This document shows, in pieces, positions 1 through 8,748 of a stretch of 10,184 bases of DNA (position 1 is its first letter; each line of letters opens with the position of its first letter). The position numbers and the translations under genes were made by a program. Source of the DNA: Stephanodiscus triporus. Its lineage: Eukaryota > Bacillariophyta > Thalassiosirophyceae > Thalassiosirales > Thalassiosiraceae. A model generated the notes under the pieces. The model was not told where the DNA came from and did not search any database. It saw only the letters and a program-made list of their open reading frames with translations. The DNA lies in contig JALLAZ010001108.1 in assembly GCA_036939755.1 (NCBI GenBank), forward strand, positions 1-10,184, read 5' to 3'.

Positions 1-4
1 CCAA

Positions 5-38
5 CTACTAATTGGTAGTGAATCTACTAATTGGTAGT
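5..38. repeat. Two direct copies of a 15-bp motif
   Basis: The motif ctactaattggtagt occurs exactly at 5-19 and again at 24-38, a period of 19 nt. It sits at the very edge of the window, so more copies could lie to the left. No gene is attached to it and its role is unknown. Confidence 0.8.
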
Positions 39-124
39 ACCCCACAGAATATCCAATTCCCGAAGGGGTAAATAGATAAAATAAGTACCGAAGTACATAT
101 CCTCTACATAGGCTTAAATTAGCT

Positions 125-185
125 CCGCGGGGCGCTCATTTAAGGGGGCAAAATTTAGGGGGCAAAATGAGCAAGCGCCCCTCGG
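125..185. repeat. Imperfect inverted repeat (hairpin) with a tandem duplication in its loop
   Basis: The left arm ggggcgctcattt (129-141) is complementary to the right arm at 165-181, apart from a 2-nt aa bulge at 173-174. Pairing extends outward through 125-127 and 183-185 across one mismatch. The loop carries two copies of agggggcaaaat (143-154 and 157-168). It lies about 70 bp before the first gene and could be a hairpin in its leader, the end of a small inverted-repeat element, or the 3' end of a gene to the left. The sequence does not decide between these. Confidence 0.7.
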
Positions 186-254
186 GCCCATGTTAAAAAA
201 TAGATCGACATCATTATTATTTGCGAGGGGCAATGGGCAGCTCTCTCTAGCGGC

Positions 255-1905
255 ATGATTCGCGCCGTCGCTTACTACCGGGGCATCCGAATCCAGCGAG
301 GCGTCGGAATCGATCGGATGGGTAGCAGTAGTAGGAGGAGGACCTTCCTCACCGCCCATCATCATCGTGACGATCGTCGAGGCGACGCGATGCGCGAGTT
401 CTTCCGCCTGCTCGAATCCAAGTACGGCAACCTCCCCGACCTCATCGACACCGGTCCGTCCGGGGAGACCATCGTGTCGTCGTCATCCGACGACGACGGC
501 GACTGCGACGGCGACGGCATCCTGCGCACGGACGATCTCCTCCGACTATTCCGTCACGAGGCATCCGCCCTCCACGTTCCGAATTTCTACCACCGGAACA
601 GCGCGAGGCGAATCGGGGACGAGCTGATTCGCGAGTCGAACGCGAACGGCGGGGGGGATAATTGGAAGGTGAGCACTAGTCGCGGACTCGAGAGCAGCGA
701 CGTTCATACCCTGGGGGAGCATCCTCCGTACAACGTCGCGGTCGCCCGGGACGACGGGAGGAAGGGGAGGGGCGACGACGACGACGACGGGGAGGGGGGG
801 TCGACGTCGTCGTCGTCGTCGTCGTCGAAGGACGATTACTTCGGGGGGGTGATGCGCGAATTTCGATCGCGGAGGATGATACGCGGCGAACGAGGCGACG
901 ACTACGACGATGTCGGAGGAGGAGGAGGAGGGGCCGATCGTCACTATCGACTTTGGCCGTTGGACAAGCTACGGCTCGAGCTGGAGGAGGCGTGGCCCGG
1001 CGGGGCGGGATTGGCGCGAGAGGAGGGGGGGGGGGATGGACGACGACGGCACAGGCGGCCGTTCGGGGGCGGATTGCCGCGCATCATGAAAGGACCGACG
1101 AGGTGGAAGAGGGGCTTCGTCCACGTGGACGAAATGGGACCGTTGGATCCCGAACGGGGACTGTTCTCGGCGAATATATACCTGACGATGCCGCCCTCCT
1201 CCTCTCCCGAATCCAAGTCGTGCAACCACTCGGCGCCTCCCGCCTCCGAATCCGACGAGCGGGACGAGGACGGCTCGGGACGACGCGATCTAAAAGACTG
1301 CGGCGCGAGGAGGACGAACGATTCGGGAGCGTTGTACGTTTGGCCCCTGGGCGTAAGATCACGGTGGGATTGGTATAGGGTGAGTTGTTTTCGAAAGCTC
1401 GCGCGCGTCGGTTATAAAATCCGGGCATGATTCATGCTTCGATGGGGGGCCAGGCGTGTGTTCGTTCGTCCCAAAACTCACCGTCAAACTAATCTTTCCC
1501 CCATTTTCGGTCCGTTCTTCATTTAGAACGCAGTGACCCTGTCGAGTTTGTCGGCGCAGGATCCCGAAATGCAACTTAACCTCCATCGTGTGCTTGGCAA
1601 GCCCAACGTCATTCGACCGAAACCCGGCGACCTCGTCTTGTTGTGTGCGCAGCGCGTGAGTGGGAACGTCGTTGCACTTTTTCCCTCTTGTGTTGCATTT
1701 TTTTGTTTTTTTGTTGGGCGGATAACGATGAATGCGAATCTGGTTCTAGATGTGAAACATTCTCACCTCGGTCTATTAACCATTATTGAATACATATCAT
1801 GTCCAGCCTCATTGTGCGGTTGGTTTCGACGAAGGCGTGAGGGTATCCTTGCAATGTTTCTTATCATATAACGGCCCAGAAATGAGGTTGCTTATTGATT
1901 GTTGA
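255..1905 (+). CDS. 2OG-Fe(II) oxygenase-like protein, three exons
   Basis: Exons are 255-1379, 1527-1655 and 1807-1905 (450 residues). Both introns (1380-1526 and 1656-1806) begin GTGAGT, end in AG and fall between codons. The C-terminal half carries the metal and cosubstrate signature of the 2-oxoglutarate/Fe(II) dioxygenase superfamily: HxD at H290/D292 (FVHVDEM), and a distal H420 (PHCAVGF) followed ten residues later by R430-V-S432, the RxS that typically binds the 2OG carboxylate. Between them come a GALYVWPLG segment and [15 protein letters not shown], the usual strand leading to the last His. Such enzymes hydroxylate or demethylate protein, nucleic acid or small-molecule substrates; the substrate here cannot be inferred. 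The N-terminal half is low complexity (Asp run 174-178, Ser run 185-191, Gly runs) and poorly diagnostic. The frame is open back to a stop at 201-203. ATG255 is the first start; ATG318 and ATG390 ([13 protein letters not shown]) are plausible alternatives. No signal peptide is evident. Confidence 0.85.
773..827. repeat. Complementary trinucleotide arrays (CGA)n and (CGT)n inside an exon
   Basis: An uninterrupted cga array at 773-789 is followed 15 nt later by a cgt array at 805-827. The arrays are reverse complements, so a stem of about 17 bp with a G-rich loop can form. In the oxygenase frame they encode Asp 174-178 and Ser 185-191. Such tracts tend to vary in length between alleles. Confidence 0.85.
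1002..1035 (+). other. G-tract cluster with a run of 11 G inside the coding exon
   Basis: G runs at 1002-1005, 1007-1009 and 1025-1035 (11 G) lie within 34 nt on the coding strand, enough for a possible G-quadruplex. They encode Gly-rich sequence around residues 250-260 of the oxygenase-like protein. The 11-G run is also where a sequencing or replication slip would shift the frame. The frame as given reads through to the catalytic motifs, so the run length appears right. Confidence 0.5.
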
Positions 1906-2127
1906 AGGTTGCAAAAGTTGCATTTTCCCTCTGGACCTTCCGCATGGAAGTATTCCTCCTCGCTCCACCAAGTTCACTAAAAACTAAAAATACATTACCT
2001 ACTTACTCAAAAGGCACGATACGAGTATGCTGAATTATTCTACTCTCTGAAATTTTCAGAAACACAGAATACTTCTTACGACACAAGTCGTCATCGTTCA
2101 TTCAACTCACTACACGAAATAAGCAGA
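1906..2127 (+). promoter_or_regulatory. Intergenic and 5' leader region of the U-box/Sel1 gene
   Basis: These 222 bp separate the oxygenase stop codon from the next ATG on the same strand, so they must hold the 3' end of the first gene and the promoter and leader of the second. The stretch is AT-rich. Small dyads are visible, ctgaaa/tttcag near 2047-2059 and acgac-acaa-gtcgt at 2078-2091. No TATA box or other core element is convincing. Confidence 0.35.
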
Positions 2128-3226
2128 ATGGACCCGAATGACGTCGCCTCGTTATACACATGTGGAGTGTGCGGTAACCTTCCGATGCGTCGCGCTGCGG
2201 AGAAGGAGGGGGAGGAAGAGCGCCCAGTTGCAGCAGAGGACGGTCATTTCTATCATGAGTCGTGCATTAAAAGGGAATTTGAACGCGCCGGCGGTGGAGG
2301 TATGATCTCACCAGTCACCAAGCTGCCAATGGGAGAGAAACTAATTTTCGCCAAGACTGTTCAGTGTTTGCTAGAAACACTATCTAGGAATGTAGTCGAT
2401 CGGGTGCTGTTGGTTGAGGACTCTCGTTGTGCAACAAATTCTGTCTCGCTAATAGAGACGAAAGAGAAAGCTGAGTGTGGATCGCTTAAGCACATGGCGC
2501 TCCTCGGTCGGTGGCACTTGCTCAACGAGGCTGAAGGAATGGAACGGAACGCGACCGAGGGTTTCGGTTGGTGCAAAAACGCCGCAGACAATGGCGACTG
2601 CGATGCAATGGCCTATCAAGCGATATGGATGATTCACGGTTACGACGAGATAAAAAAGAATAGAAATGAGGGGTTTGAGCTGCTTGTCGAGGCGGCGACT
2701 GAGGGTTCAGGTGTGTGCGTGCTTTTTGGTCTTCTGTTTTGAACTAATGTATGCTTTGCTGTGTTGCTGCACTATTCAAATCTGTGTGTGATGCGCGTTG
2801 GGCTGGGTGCGCAGCATTTGCAGCATACAAATTAGGAAGTTATTATTTTGCCGGTGTGCATGGATTCAAGGAAGGTAGGTGTTTTGCAGCGTGTTAACTC
2901 TAAATTGGATGGGGTGATTTTTGTTTCTTTTCTTGTACGATATTTACTGTGTTTGCTAAGTTTCTTTCCAACAAACGCGTCACGCTCTGGAAGACCGCAA
3001 GAAAGCTCGCAAGTGGCTGCAAAAAGCCGACAAGCAAAATAGCTTACTGTCTGAAGCTGAGATGGGTAATCTTCGAAGATACTTAGATATTTGCACAGAT
3101 ATAAATAGTGATGTTTCCGAAGATGTTTCAACAGCTGCAGTTCCAGAGCATATTGATGTTATGATCAATGATGGGAATGGCAATGATTTATCAACGATCG
3201 GCATGGCATCTCAAACAATACGATAG
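2128..3226 (+). CDS. U-box-like domain protein with Sel1 repeats, three exons
   Basis: Exons are 2128-2710, 2815-2874 and 2994-3226 (291 residues); introns are 2711-2814 and 2875-2993. ATG2128 has A at -3 and G at +4. Residues 12-85 resemble a U-box: a CGVCG start, then DGHFYHESCIKREFE and MISPVTKLPMGEKL, followed by a helix. This fold recruits E2 enzymes in ubiquitin ligases. Residues 118-229 form about three Sel1-type helical repeats that scaffold protein-protein contacts. The third, AFAAYKLGSYYFAG with EDRKKARKWLQKAD, is restored only by splicing and is textbook Sel1. The Ser/Asp-rich C-terminal tail after about residue 235 is not recognised. No signal peptide or TM segment is seen, so it is probably cytosolic. 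An AG at 2959-2960 would add 11 residues in frame inside the third repeat; the acceptor at 2992-2993 gives canonical repeat spacing. Ubiquitin ligase activity is inferred from the domain, and the Cys pair in the U-box could mean a degenerate RING instead. Confidence 0.82.
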
Positions 3227-3346
3227 CTATATTTCGACTTAGTCAGAAACATTCCGTCGACGTATCATTTCAAGAAACTAATCATTAGAGAGGTACGGAA
3301 CGCGACGACTAACAATATTGATATATTTATAAAAGAAGAACCTACA

Positions 3347-6300
3347 CTAATCAGACGGTCGATCTTGGGGTGCATCCTGTGATTCGTTCTGCAACCGGTT
3401 CAAGTTCTCCATCACTTCAGAAAGGGCATCGTTGTTGGTATCACACATAGGTACCGACGCGGGTTCTGACAGAACTGGTTGCTGGTAGGTTTGACGGTTG
3501 AATTCATTGGGATAGTCCAAGAGGGCATCTATCTTCACTGCACGTTCAAGACTTAGCTTTTTGCTCGGTTCCACATAACGGCTTTGTATGTACAGTGTGA
3601 AGAAAACAGTCAGATACGGTAGCGGGGCAAGGAGAATTATCTGATCGAGAGGACAAAGAAATCGTTATTACAAAATTACGATTGAATGGCAGCAAAAGGA
3701 CTGATAGTGTTCGACCTCACCTGATAAACTCCTTTTCTAATTAACGTGTAACCGATAAAAGTCAGTTGGCTGATGACCAGAGCAAATAAGGTCTTGCTAA
3801 CCGCCTGAGGAAACATCTTCCCTCCTGATTCGTAAGTAGGACTGTAAACATACAAGGCCTGCTTCTTGTAGACCAGCAAGGCGACGAAGAAATATGCGCT
3901 ACCCACAGGAAGTACTAATGGTGAGATGCAAGCATAGGTGAAGCATATAATGATGACCAGGAACTGCGTCGGATATTCCCAACCGTAGTAGATAGGCTGC
4001 TTCCGATACACCTCATTTAATTCACGCTGGGTCAACCGTTTTTTGTTAAAGCATGACCTCAAGAAGATCATGCGAGAAAGCGCTCCCATACGCAACAAAA
4101 CCATTGGAAGCCCTGCGAGTGTCTTTGTAAGGAGGAGTGATATGAAATACCCCGCCAACTTTGGCAGTGTCTGACCCAAGATCACAAGCAGTTGTTGAGG
4201 ATGGTCTATAATTTCGGCAAGACTTGTCCAAAGAGCGCCAGCCGTCACTGTAATGTAGATATTGGCCAACTAAACAAAAATGAACCAAGTGCGCGCGGGG
4301 GATGGGGGTGGTTAGCCGAGAAACAATTCACTATGCACCATGCAACATCAAGGGGAGCAAGGATATCACGCATTCACCTGATAATAAAAATAGCGCCCCA
4401 CTATGGAGTTTTGTACACCCGAAAGAGTCTTTCGTTTCTCGTAAGAGGTCGCAACCCAATTGAATATAAGCGGAAGGAGTAAGATTAAACCAAGGAGAGT
4501 AATCACAGGGAGGTAGCCATTGATGAGTGGTTTCAACCTCCCGCCACCCATGTTACCAACCCACTCAAGTCCAGGAATCTTAGCAACATTCTCCACTTTA
4601 GCCCAAGCTTGAATTAATGTCAACGGAATACTCCACAGCAAGACACCTAGGCCCAGGAGAACATTTGCCACAAATGCTCTACCCGCGCTTATATCACGAT
4701 CAATCGAAACATTCTGCCAAACTATGTCTCTTGGCTCAGGCGCCACAGAAACCTTCATAGGATTTCTATCGTACGTCAGTGGAGCCGAGGTAGTTACTGT
4801 CACCGGGGTGAGTGTTCTGAATGTAACGAAGCCGGTAGAGGACATAGACTGATTTATGCGAAGAATTCATGAGGCCACACCGACATAATATTATCAGCAA
4901 TGAAAAAGTCAAGACAAATCATCCCCACTCACTGGACGTGTGACACTGTCGACAACAACATCAGTACGACTGCGGACCTCTTCGAGACTAGAAGCCAAGA
5001 AATCAACGCCCATTCGCCAAAGCAGGGCGCGGAACCAAATGTACGGTCTGGTGCGGTATCGATATTTTCGTCGTGCTGACGACGTCTCGTCATGTCCATC
5101 ATTTTCAAAGCTATTCGGGGCAATATAAGCAGGATGCCCATCCAAATCTGTCAGATGGTATTCGTCGGCAGGCTTTACCTTCTTCTCTAGACTCAGCTGT
5201 CTGGACGTGAAAGCAGATGTGCCGGATATAGAGCCATACTCCATACCACTGCCGACCACGCCATCACCAAAATAATCCTCCTCCCCTGACACTTCAAATT
5301 CGTCACACAAACCATCCACCGCCATTGCTGCACCAACTTTGAGCATCCCCAACGGAGGAGAGTACCAATCACAGTTCGATTCGTCAACAAAGACCCCATC
5401 GCCACCGTGCCGAGGTGACACGCCTGTCTCGGCTATAAGAAACTTTTCCTCCTGCAGTTTCTTCATCTTCAGGTTACAATTCGCCAAATCGCGCGTGTAG
5501 TACAATATCGAATCAACGCATTCTCCTTTACCCGGTAATTCATCGTACACCTCAGTTGGATAATTGGGATCGTTCTTGTCTAAATCAGGGTGCGCACCAG
5601 CATGGAAAAGATTGCACAGTAAGAACCAGCCGTCTACTGGCGTGCTTTCAATGCCACAACAATAAAACCGTGGCCTCCCCGCAATGTGAGTAGGCCGTAT
5701 TCCCGTAACACTATGAAATGCAAGAGACTTTTCGAGCCGACGGCAAACTCTAATTCGACGCGCCGACTGTGCATCTAAATCGGGAACATTCATCGCCATA
5801 CATGCCGAGTGGACCTGGCCCGGGAAAATTTCATTGAAGTAATTGAAGAGAGCCGTATTCGAACGTAATGCAACGGGGACCTTCTCAACTTGGAGGGAGT
5901 AACGATGCTGCTTGATCTGTCTTTGGACTTTGGTCTGTGGAGAGTATTTTTTATTTTGCTCTTGATGTTCAGATGACAACCCTGTGTCCTCCCCCTCACC
6001 GCAAACGACAATAAGGGGCGATCTAGACCGTCTGTCTTCTACACTGTCATCCTTTTCAACTGGAATCACGTGATTTATATCCTGAGGCGCACTGTAACCG
6101 TCTCCTACGGATGACTCCCTCATCCTTCTGAGTATCAATTCCTCCTCCTCCCCTCCCAAGAATTCCATCCGCAAATCCACATAATGGATCATTTCCGCGC
6201 GAACGCAGAACCAACAATACATGGTGAACGCCCAGCAAAAGACAGAGGGAACCCACACCCTCTTTCCATCTTCCGGCAAGACATTGGCCATGCTGAAATA

Positions 6301-7002
6301 ATAAAAACCAGATTGATAGCCGCCGCCCGTGGCGTATACCGGACACAGAATGATAATTGACCAGAACGATGAGACCGCCGTGATTTTGAGACACATTCGT
6401 ATATACCTCAGATAGAAGTAAGCGTCCAATCCGGCCAAGTGGCGGAATGTGGACCATGGAGTTTTATGGACGGGTATGCACCATTCAAGTATTGGGAATG
6501 TGAAAGAATTTTGTGAGCTTGCAACATCGCTGCATACCTTGTGCTGGATGTCGTCGCACGAGACATCGTATCCATCGTGTCCCCCCGCCACTGATACCAA
6601 GACATCATCACTTTCATCGGCCACGCTGTTATTAATTTTTTTTGACGAATTCTCCGATGTCGTGCGCAGGTGCACAACCTTGTTGTTGGGGCTGGAAGTA
6701 GCCTGAGCATATACGCTGGGTATCCACCTCCTAAGTAACTCGTACAACACGAGCAAGGTCACGCATACTACGCTATTGAAAACCAATGACGCCAGTACAT
6801 TGTCTGGGTTAACATCCTGAGCTGGGTTTAATTCTATGTTCTGCGTGGAATTGCCGAATATTCTGTCAATCCACGACGTTGTGGCCTTGGCAGAGTAGTA
6901 GGAGTCATCATCCTCGGAGTAAAAGTGACTATCGACGGCGACTGGAGCTGGGGTGGCTGCTTGGGAGGATGACGCATCGGCGGCATAGAAGTCGTCGTCC
7001 AT
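3347..7002 (-). CDS. OSCA/CSC1-type (DUF221, TMEM63-like) cation channel, four exons
   Basis: Exons on the minus strand are 7002-4933, 4848-4378, 4269-3721 and 3640-3347 (1127 residues). The introns of 84, 108 and 80 nt start GTGAGT, GTGAAT and GTGAGG, end in CAG or TAG, and all lie between codons. About 11 TM segments fit the family: residues 69-90, 201-223 and 250-269, then 748-769, 799-820, 848-866, 882-910, 945-965, 968-983, 1003-1024 and 1031-1048. Family landmarks are GLDAYFYLRYIRM before the second segment, an RRM-like cytosolic domain starting RYSLQVEKVP with FNYFNEIFPGQVHSA, FVTF at 697-700, and DIVWQNV at 731-737. Known relatives form dimeric channels opened by hyperosmotic or mechanical stress and pass Ca2+ and other cations, usually in the plasma membrane. 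The TM2-TM3 loop is long (about 475 residues), with acidic and Ser-rich inserts. The first ATG in frame is at 7002 (A at -3, G at +4); earlier in-frame codons offer only TTG. It converges on the U-box/Sel1 gene. Confidence 0.94.
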
Positions 7003-7198
7003 TGTTTGTTGTTTGCTTTGAGTTGGATTTTCCAAAACAATATTATCACACCTGATGTCCTGTTATGCGCAGGACTCGTCGTTGTTTTGTTCGAATTGCT
7101 GCTTTCTTGATTATTTCCTTTTAGGGAATTATTGTTGAATCGTATGAATAAATTGTAAATTGTCGGAATTTAGATGAAAAATACGATAAGTAGAACCG
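7003..7198. promoter_or_regulatory. Upstream region of the channel gene
   Basis: This stretch lies upstream of the minus-strand channel ATG and presumably contains its leader and promoter. It is T-rich on the plus strand (7081-7145) and otherwise without recognisable motif. No TATA box, initiator or upstream exon is convincing. Confidence 0.3.
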
Positions 7199-7354
7199 AT
7201 GGTTTCGGGAAACCAGAAAGCATATCCCGAAAGCAGGACCGCAACGGCGGGGTCTCAAAACAGCACTCTCGCCAAAAAGAAAAATTGGGTTGAGGGCCAG
7301 ACCAAGAGCTGTAAGCCTGTCCTCAAGAAAGGAGGCTCATTCAGTGCTGAGTAA
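7199..7354 (+). CDS. Small ORF of 51 codons, unrecognised
   Basis: ATG7199 to TAA7352 encodes a 51-residue, Lys- and Ser-rich basic peptide starting MVSGNQKAYPESRTA and ending KKGGSFSAE. It is hydrophilic, with no signal peptide or TM segment. The start context is weak (C at -3, G at +4). It is divergent from the channel gene, so it could share a promoter region or be an upstream exon of a longer transcript; a splice donor is not obvious near its end. It resembles no family I know, and chance remains a fair explanation at this length. Confidence 0.22.
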   Translation: MVSGNQKAYPESRTATAGSQNSTLAKKKNWVEGQTKSCKPVLKKGGSFSAE

Positions 7355-7479
7355 GCCTGCGAACCATGATGAAGGGAAGAGCGGTCGAGTAGGGATTGAG
7401 TAGTAGTTTAGCGATGAGAAATCAATGAGACAATCCCCCCTGTTTTGCTAAAATTAGCATCACCCTCTACTGCTACTGG
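7355..7479. other. Unassigned stretch
   Basis: No gene is seen here. The 9-mer gtaagcctg occurs at 7311-7319 and again at 7351-7359, which may be chance. Confidence 0.4.
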
Positions 7480-7950
7480 TCATCCCATCCCGATTCCGAG
7501 CGTGCTTGTGTTCTTCTTCACATTTGCTGTGTGCCCGTCATAGAATAATTTTCTTGAGTCAAGGGAGGCAAATGGTGCGGCAGCAATGAGGTACACCAGG
7601 TCAAAGTCAACAAAAAAACAAGTGCCTACAATTATCAGACCGAAAACAACAGCAGCAATTGCTAGCAGCACATCTCTATGGGAAATAGACGCTGAAAATG
7701 CCGAGAAAGCCAGGGCCCCCCATACCTAGCATCCAAGTCCAAGGTGTTGTAAATTGTCAAGCAAGGCCTGGCACCATGATACTAAGTCTGCTTGTTCAGT
7801 GAGGAAGGCTATACCCATCAAAATGGAAATACACTGGAATTGCTGCAGCAAGGCTACCAGAACATTGTCCATGACAGGATACGGGAAAAGTTCGTGGAAT
7901 GATGCCCATACTAATACTAGACACAATATCAGAACCCATTCACAGTGCAT
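7480..7950 (-). pseudogene. Hydrophobic membrane-protein frame interrupted by one TAG
   Basis: One minus-strand frame runs from 7950 to a TGA at 7480-7482, broken only by TAG at 7726-7728: 74 codons before it and 81 after. Both halves are strongly hydrophobic. Candidate TM segments include WVLILCLVLVWASF, NVLVALLQQF through ILMGIAFL, LAFSAFSA, and LLAIAAVVFGLIIVG plus LVYLIAAAPFA. The tail after YDGH is polar and basic. Long hydrophobic segments on both sides of the stop suggest one original frame, hence a pseudogene. No usable GT-AG pair removes the TAG: GT directly follows it, so the stop would stay in the exon. The frame continues upstream to a TAG a few codons before ATG7950; an acceptor-like atatatag there could join an exon near 8100, where gccaccATG begins a hydrophobic MMLWPLPLL. 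I do not recognise the family. Confidence 0.35.
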
Positions 7951-8101
7951 ACACCAGCAGTCATTTAGCTATATATGCTGGCTGTCTGAGCCCAATACTT
8001 GTATTGCAGTCGGTAATGATTAGATTGGGGTCATCTTATTCTACTCAATTTCTTATGTCATCATAAACATAAATACTAGCAGGGGTAGGGGCCACAGCAT
8101 C

Positions 8102-8748
8102 ATGGTGGCTGGGGGACACCATAGTAGGACAGGATGCAGGCTGATACTAGCCACTTGGGATTGCAGGTGCAGGAAGCAATTTTTTGGGCATATCCTTGAA
8201 AACGATGAATAACTTTGAATTCTAACTCAGCACAAGCAAGACTGTGTGGGATGGTTGAGGGTTGAGACAACTCCCCCCCACTACCACTAGACAGGATTCC
8301 GCCAGGACAAGGCAGCAATTCGGGGAAAACATAGAGTGGACACTCTCCACCAATGGGCCCACAGTGGACTCCTTGCAGAAGCAGGAGCTATTGCTCAGGC
8401 GCAGCCTGGTTGAGGAGCTAGACACCTTGCAGGAGGTCTCCTCATTTAGGCACAGTCCAACAAGCAACTCACATAGCACACAGAATACTTTCTCCCAGCC
8501 AAGCACAGGAGCTCAGGGGGTGCCCCTCCAGAGATCAGGTAAAACCTGACCACCTGCAGGTTGCTGTGGTCACACTGTGGTTGCTGCTGCTCAACATTGC
8601 AGGATTTCTGGTCAGGGCAGTGGTAATCCTCTATCCTCCTAGCCCCTATCCCTCTTTCCATCATCATCAAAAACTCACAAGTCACAAGAGAAGAGCAGCA
8701 GCTACATACAAAAGCAGCAACAACCCCACCGCACCCCAGTGCATATGA
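8102..8748 (+). CDS. Tentative three-exon gene, unrecognised protein
   Basis: Proposed exons are 8102-8166, 8291-8538 and 8603-8748 (152 residues). The first intron (8167-8290) starts GTGCAG and ends in a C-rich tract plus CACTAG; the second (8539-8602) starts GTAAAA after ATCAG and ends ATTGCAG. Frames match across both junctions. ATG8102 has A at -3 and G at +4. The best-supported part is exon 2, whose third codon positions favour G and C and whose product holds an amphipathic helix, SLQKQELLLRRSLVEELDTL, that looks like a short coiled coil, followed by a Ser/Thr/Gln-rich stretch. Exon 3 gives a basic, His- and Ser-rich tail ending TAPQCI. No domain is recognised. Hydrophobic minus-strand frames overlap the same bases, and the region may be a transposon relic, so the model is only a hypothesis. 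Confidence 0.3.

Noticed and set aside
546..1428. Long minus-strand and alternate-frame ORFs with Arg, Pro and Ser runs opposite the first exon
   Set aside because: They are mirror images of the GC-rich repeats in the oxygenase exon; only the plus-strand frame leads through splicing into the HxD...H...RxS signature.
1533..1871. Separate plus-strand ORF of about 112 codons
   Set aside because: Its first 41 codons are exon 2 of the oxygenase gene; the remainder reads through intron 2 and is out of frame with exon 3.
2848..3042. Plus-strand ORF of 64 codons
   Set aside because: It crosses intron 2 of the U-box/Sel1 gene in a different frame from the Sel1 repeat.
7003..7035. Extension of the channel start to 7035
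   Set aside because: The codon there is TTG; the first in-frame ATG with a good context is at 7002, and a nuclear eukaryotic gene should use it.
7754..8023. Plus-strand ORF of 89 codons
   Set aside because: It is antisense to the hydrophobic minus-strand frame and has no domain-like or conserved-looking segments.
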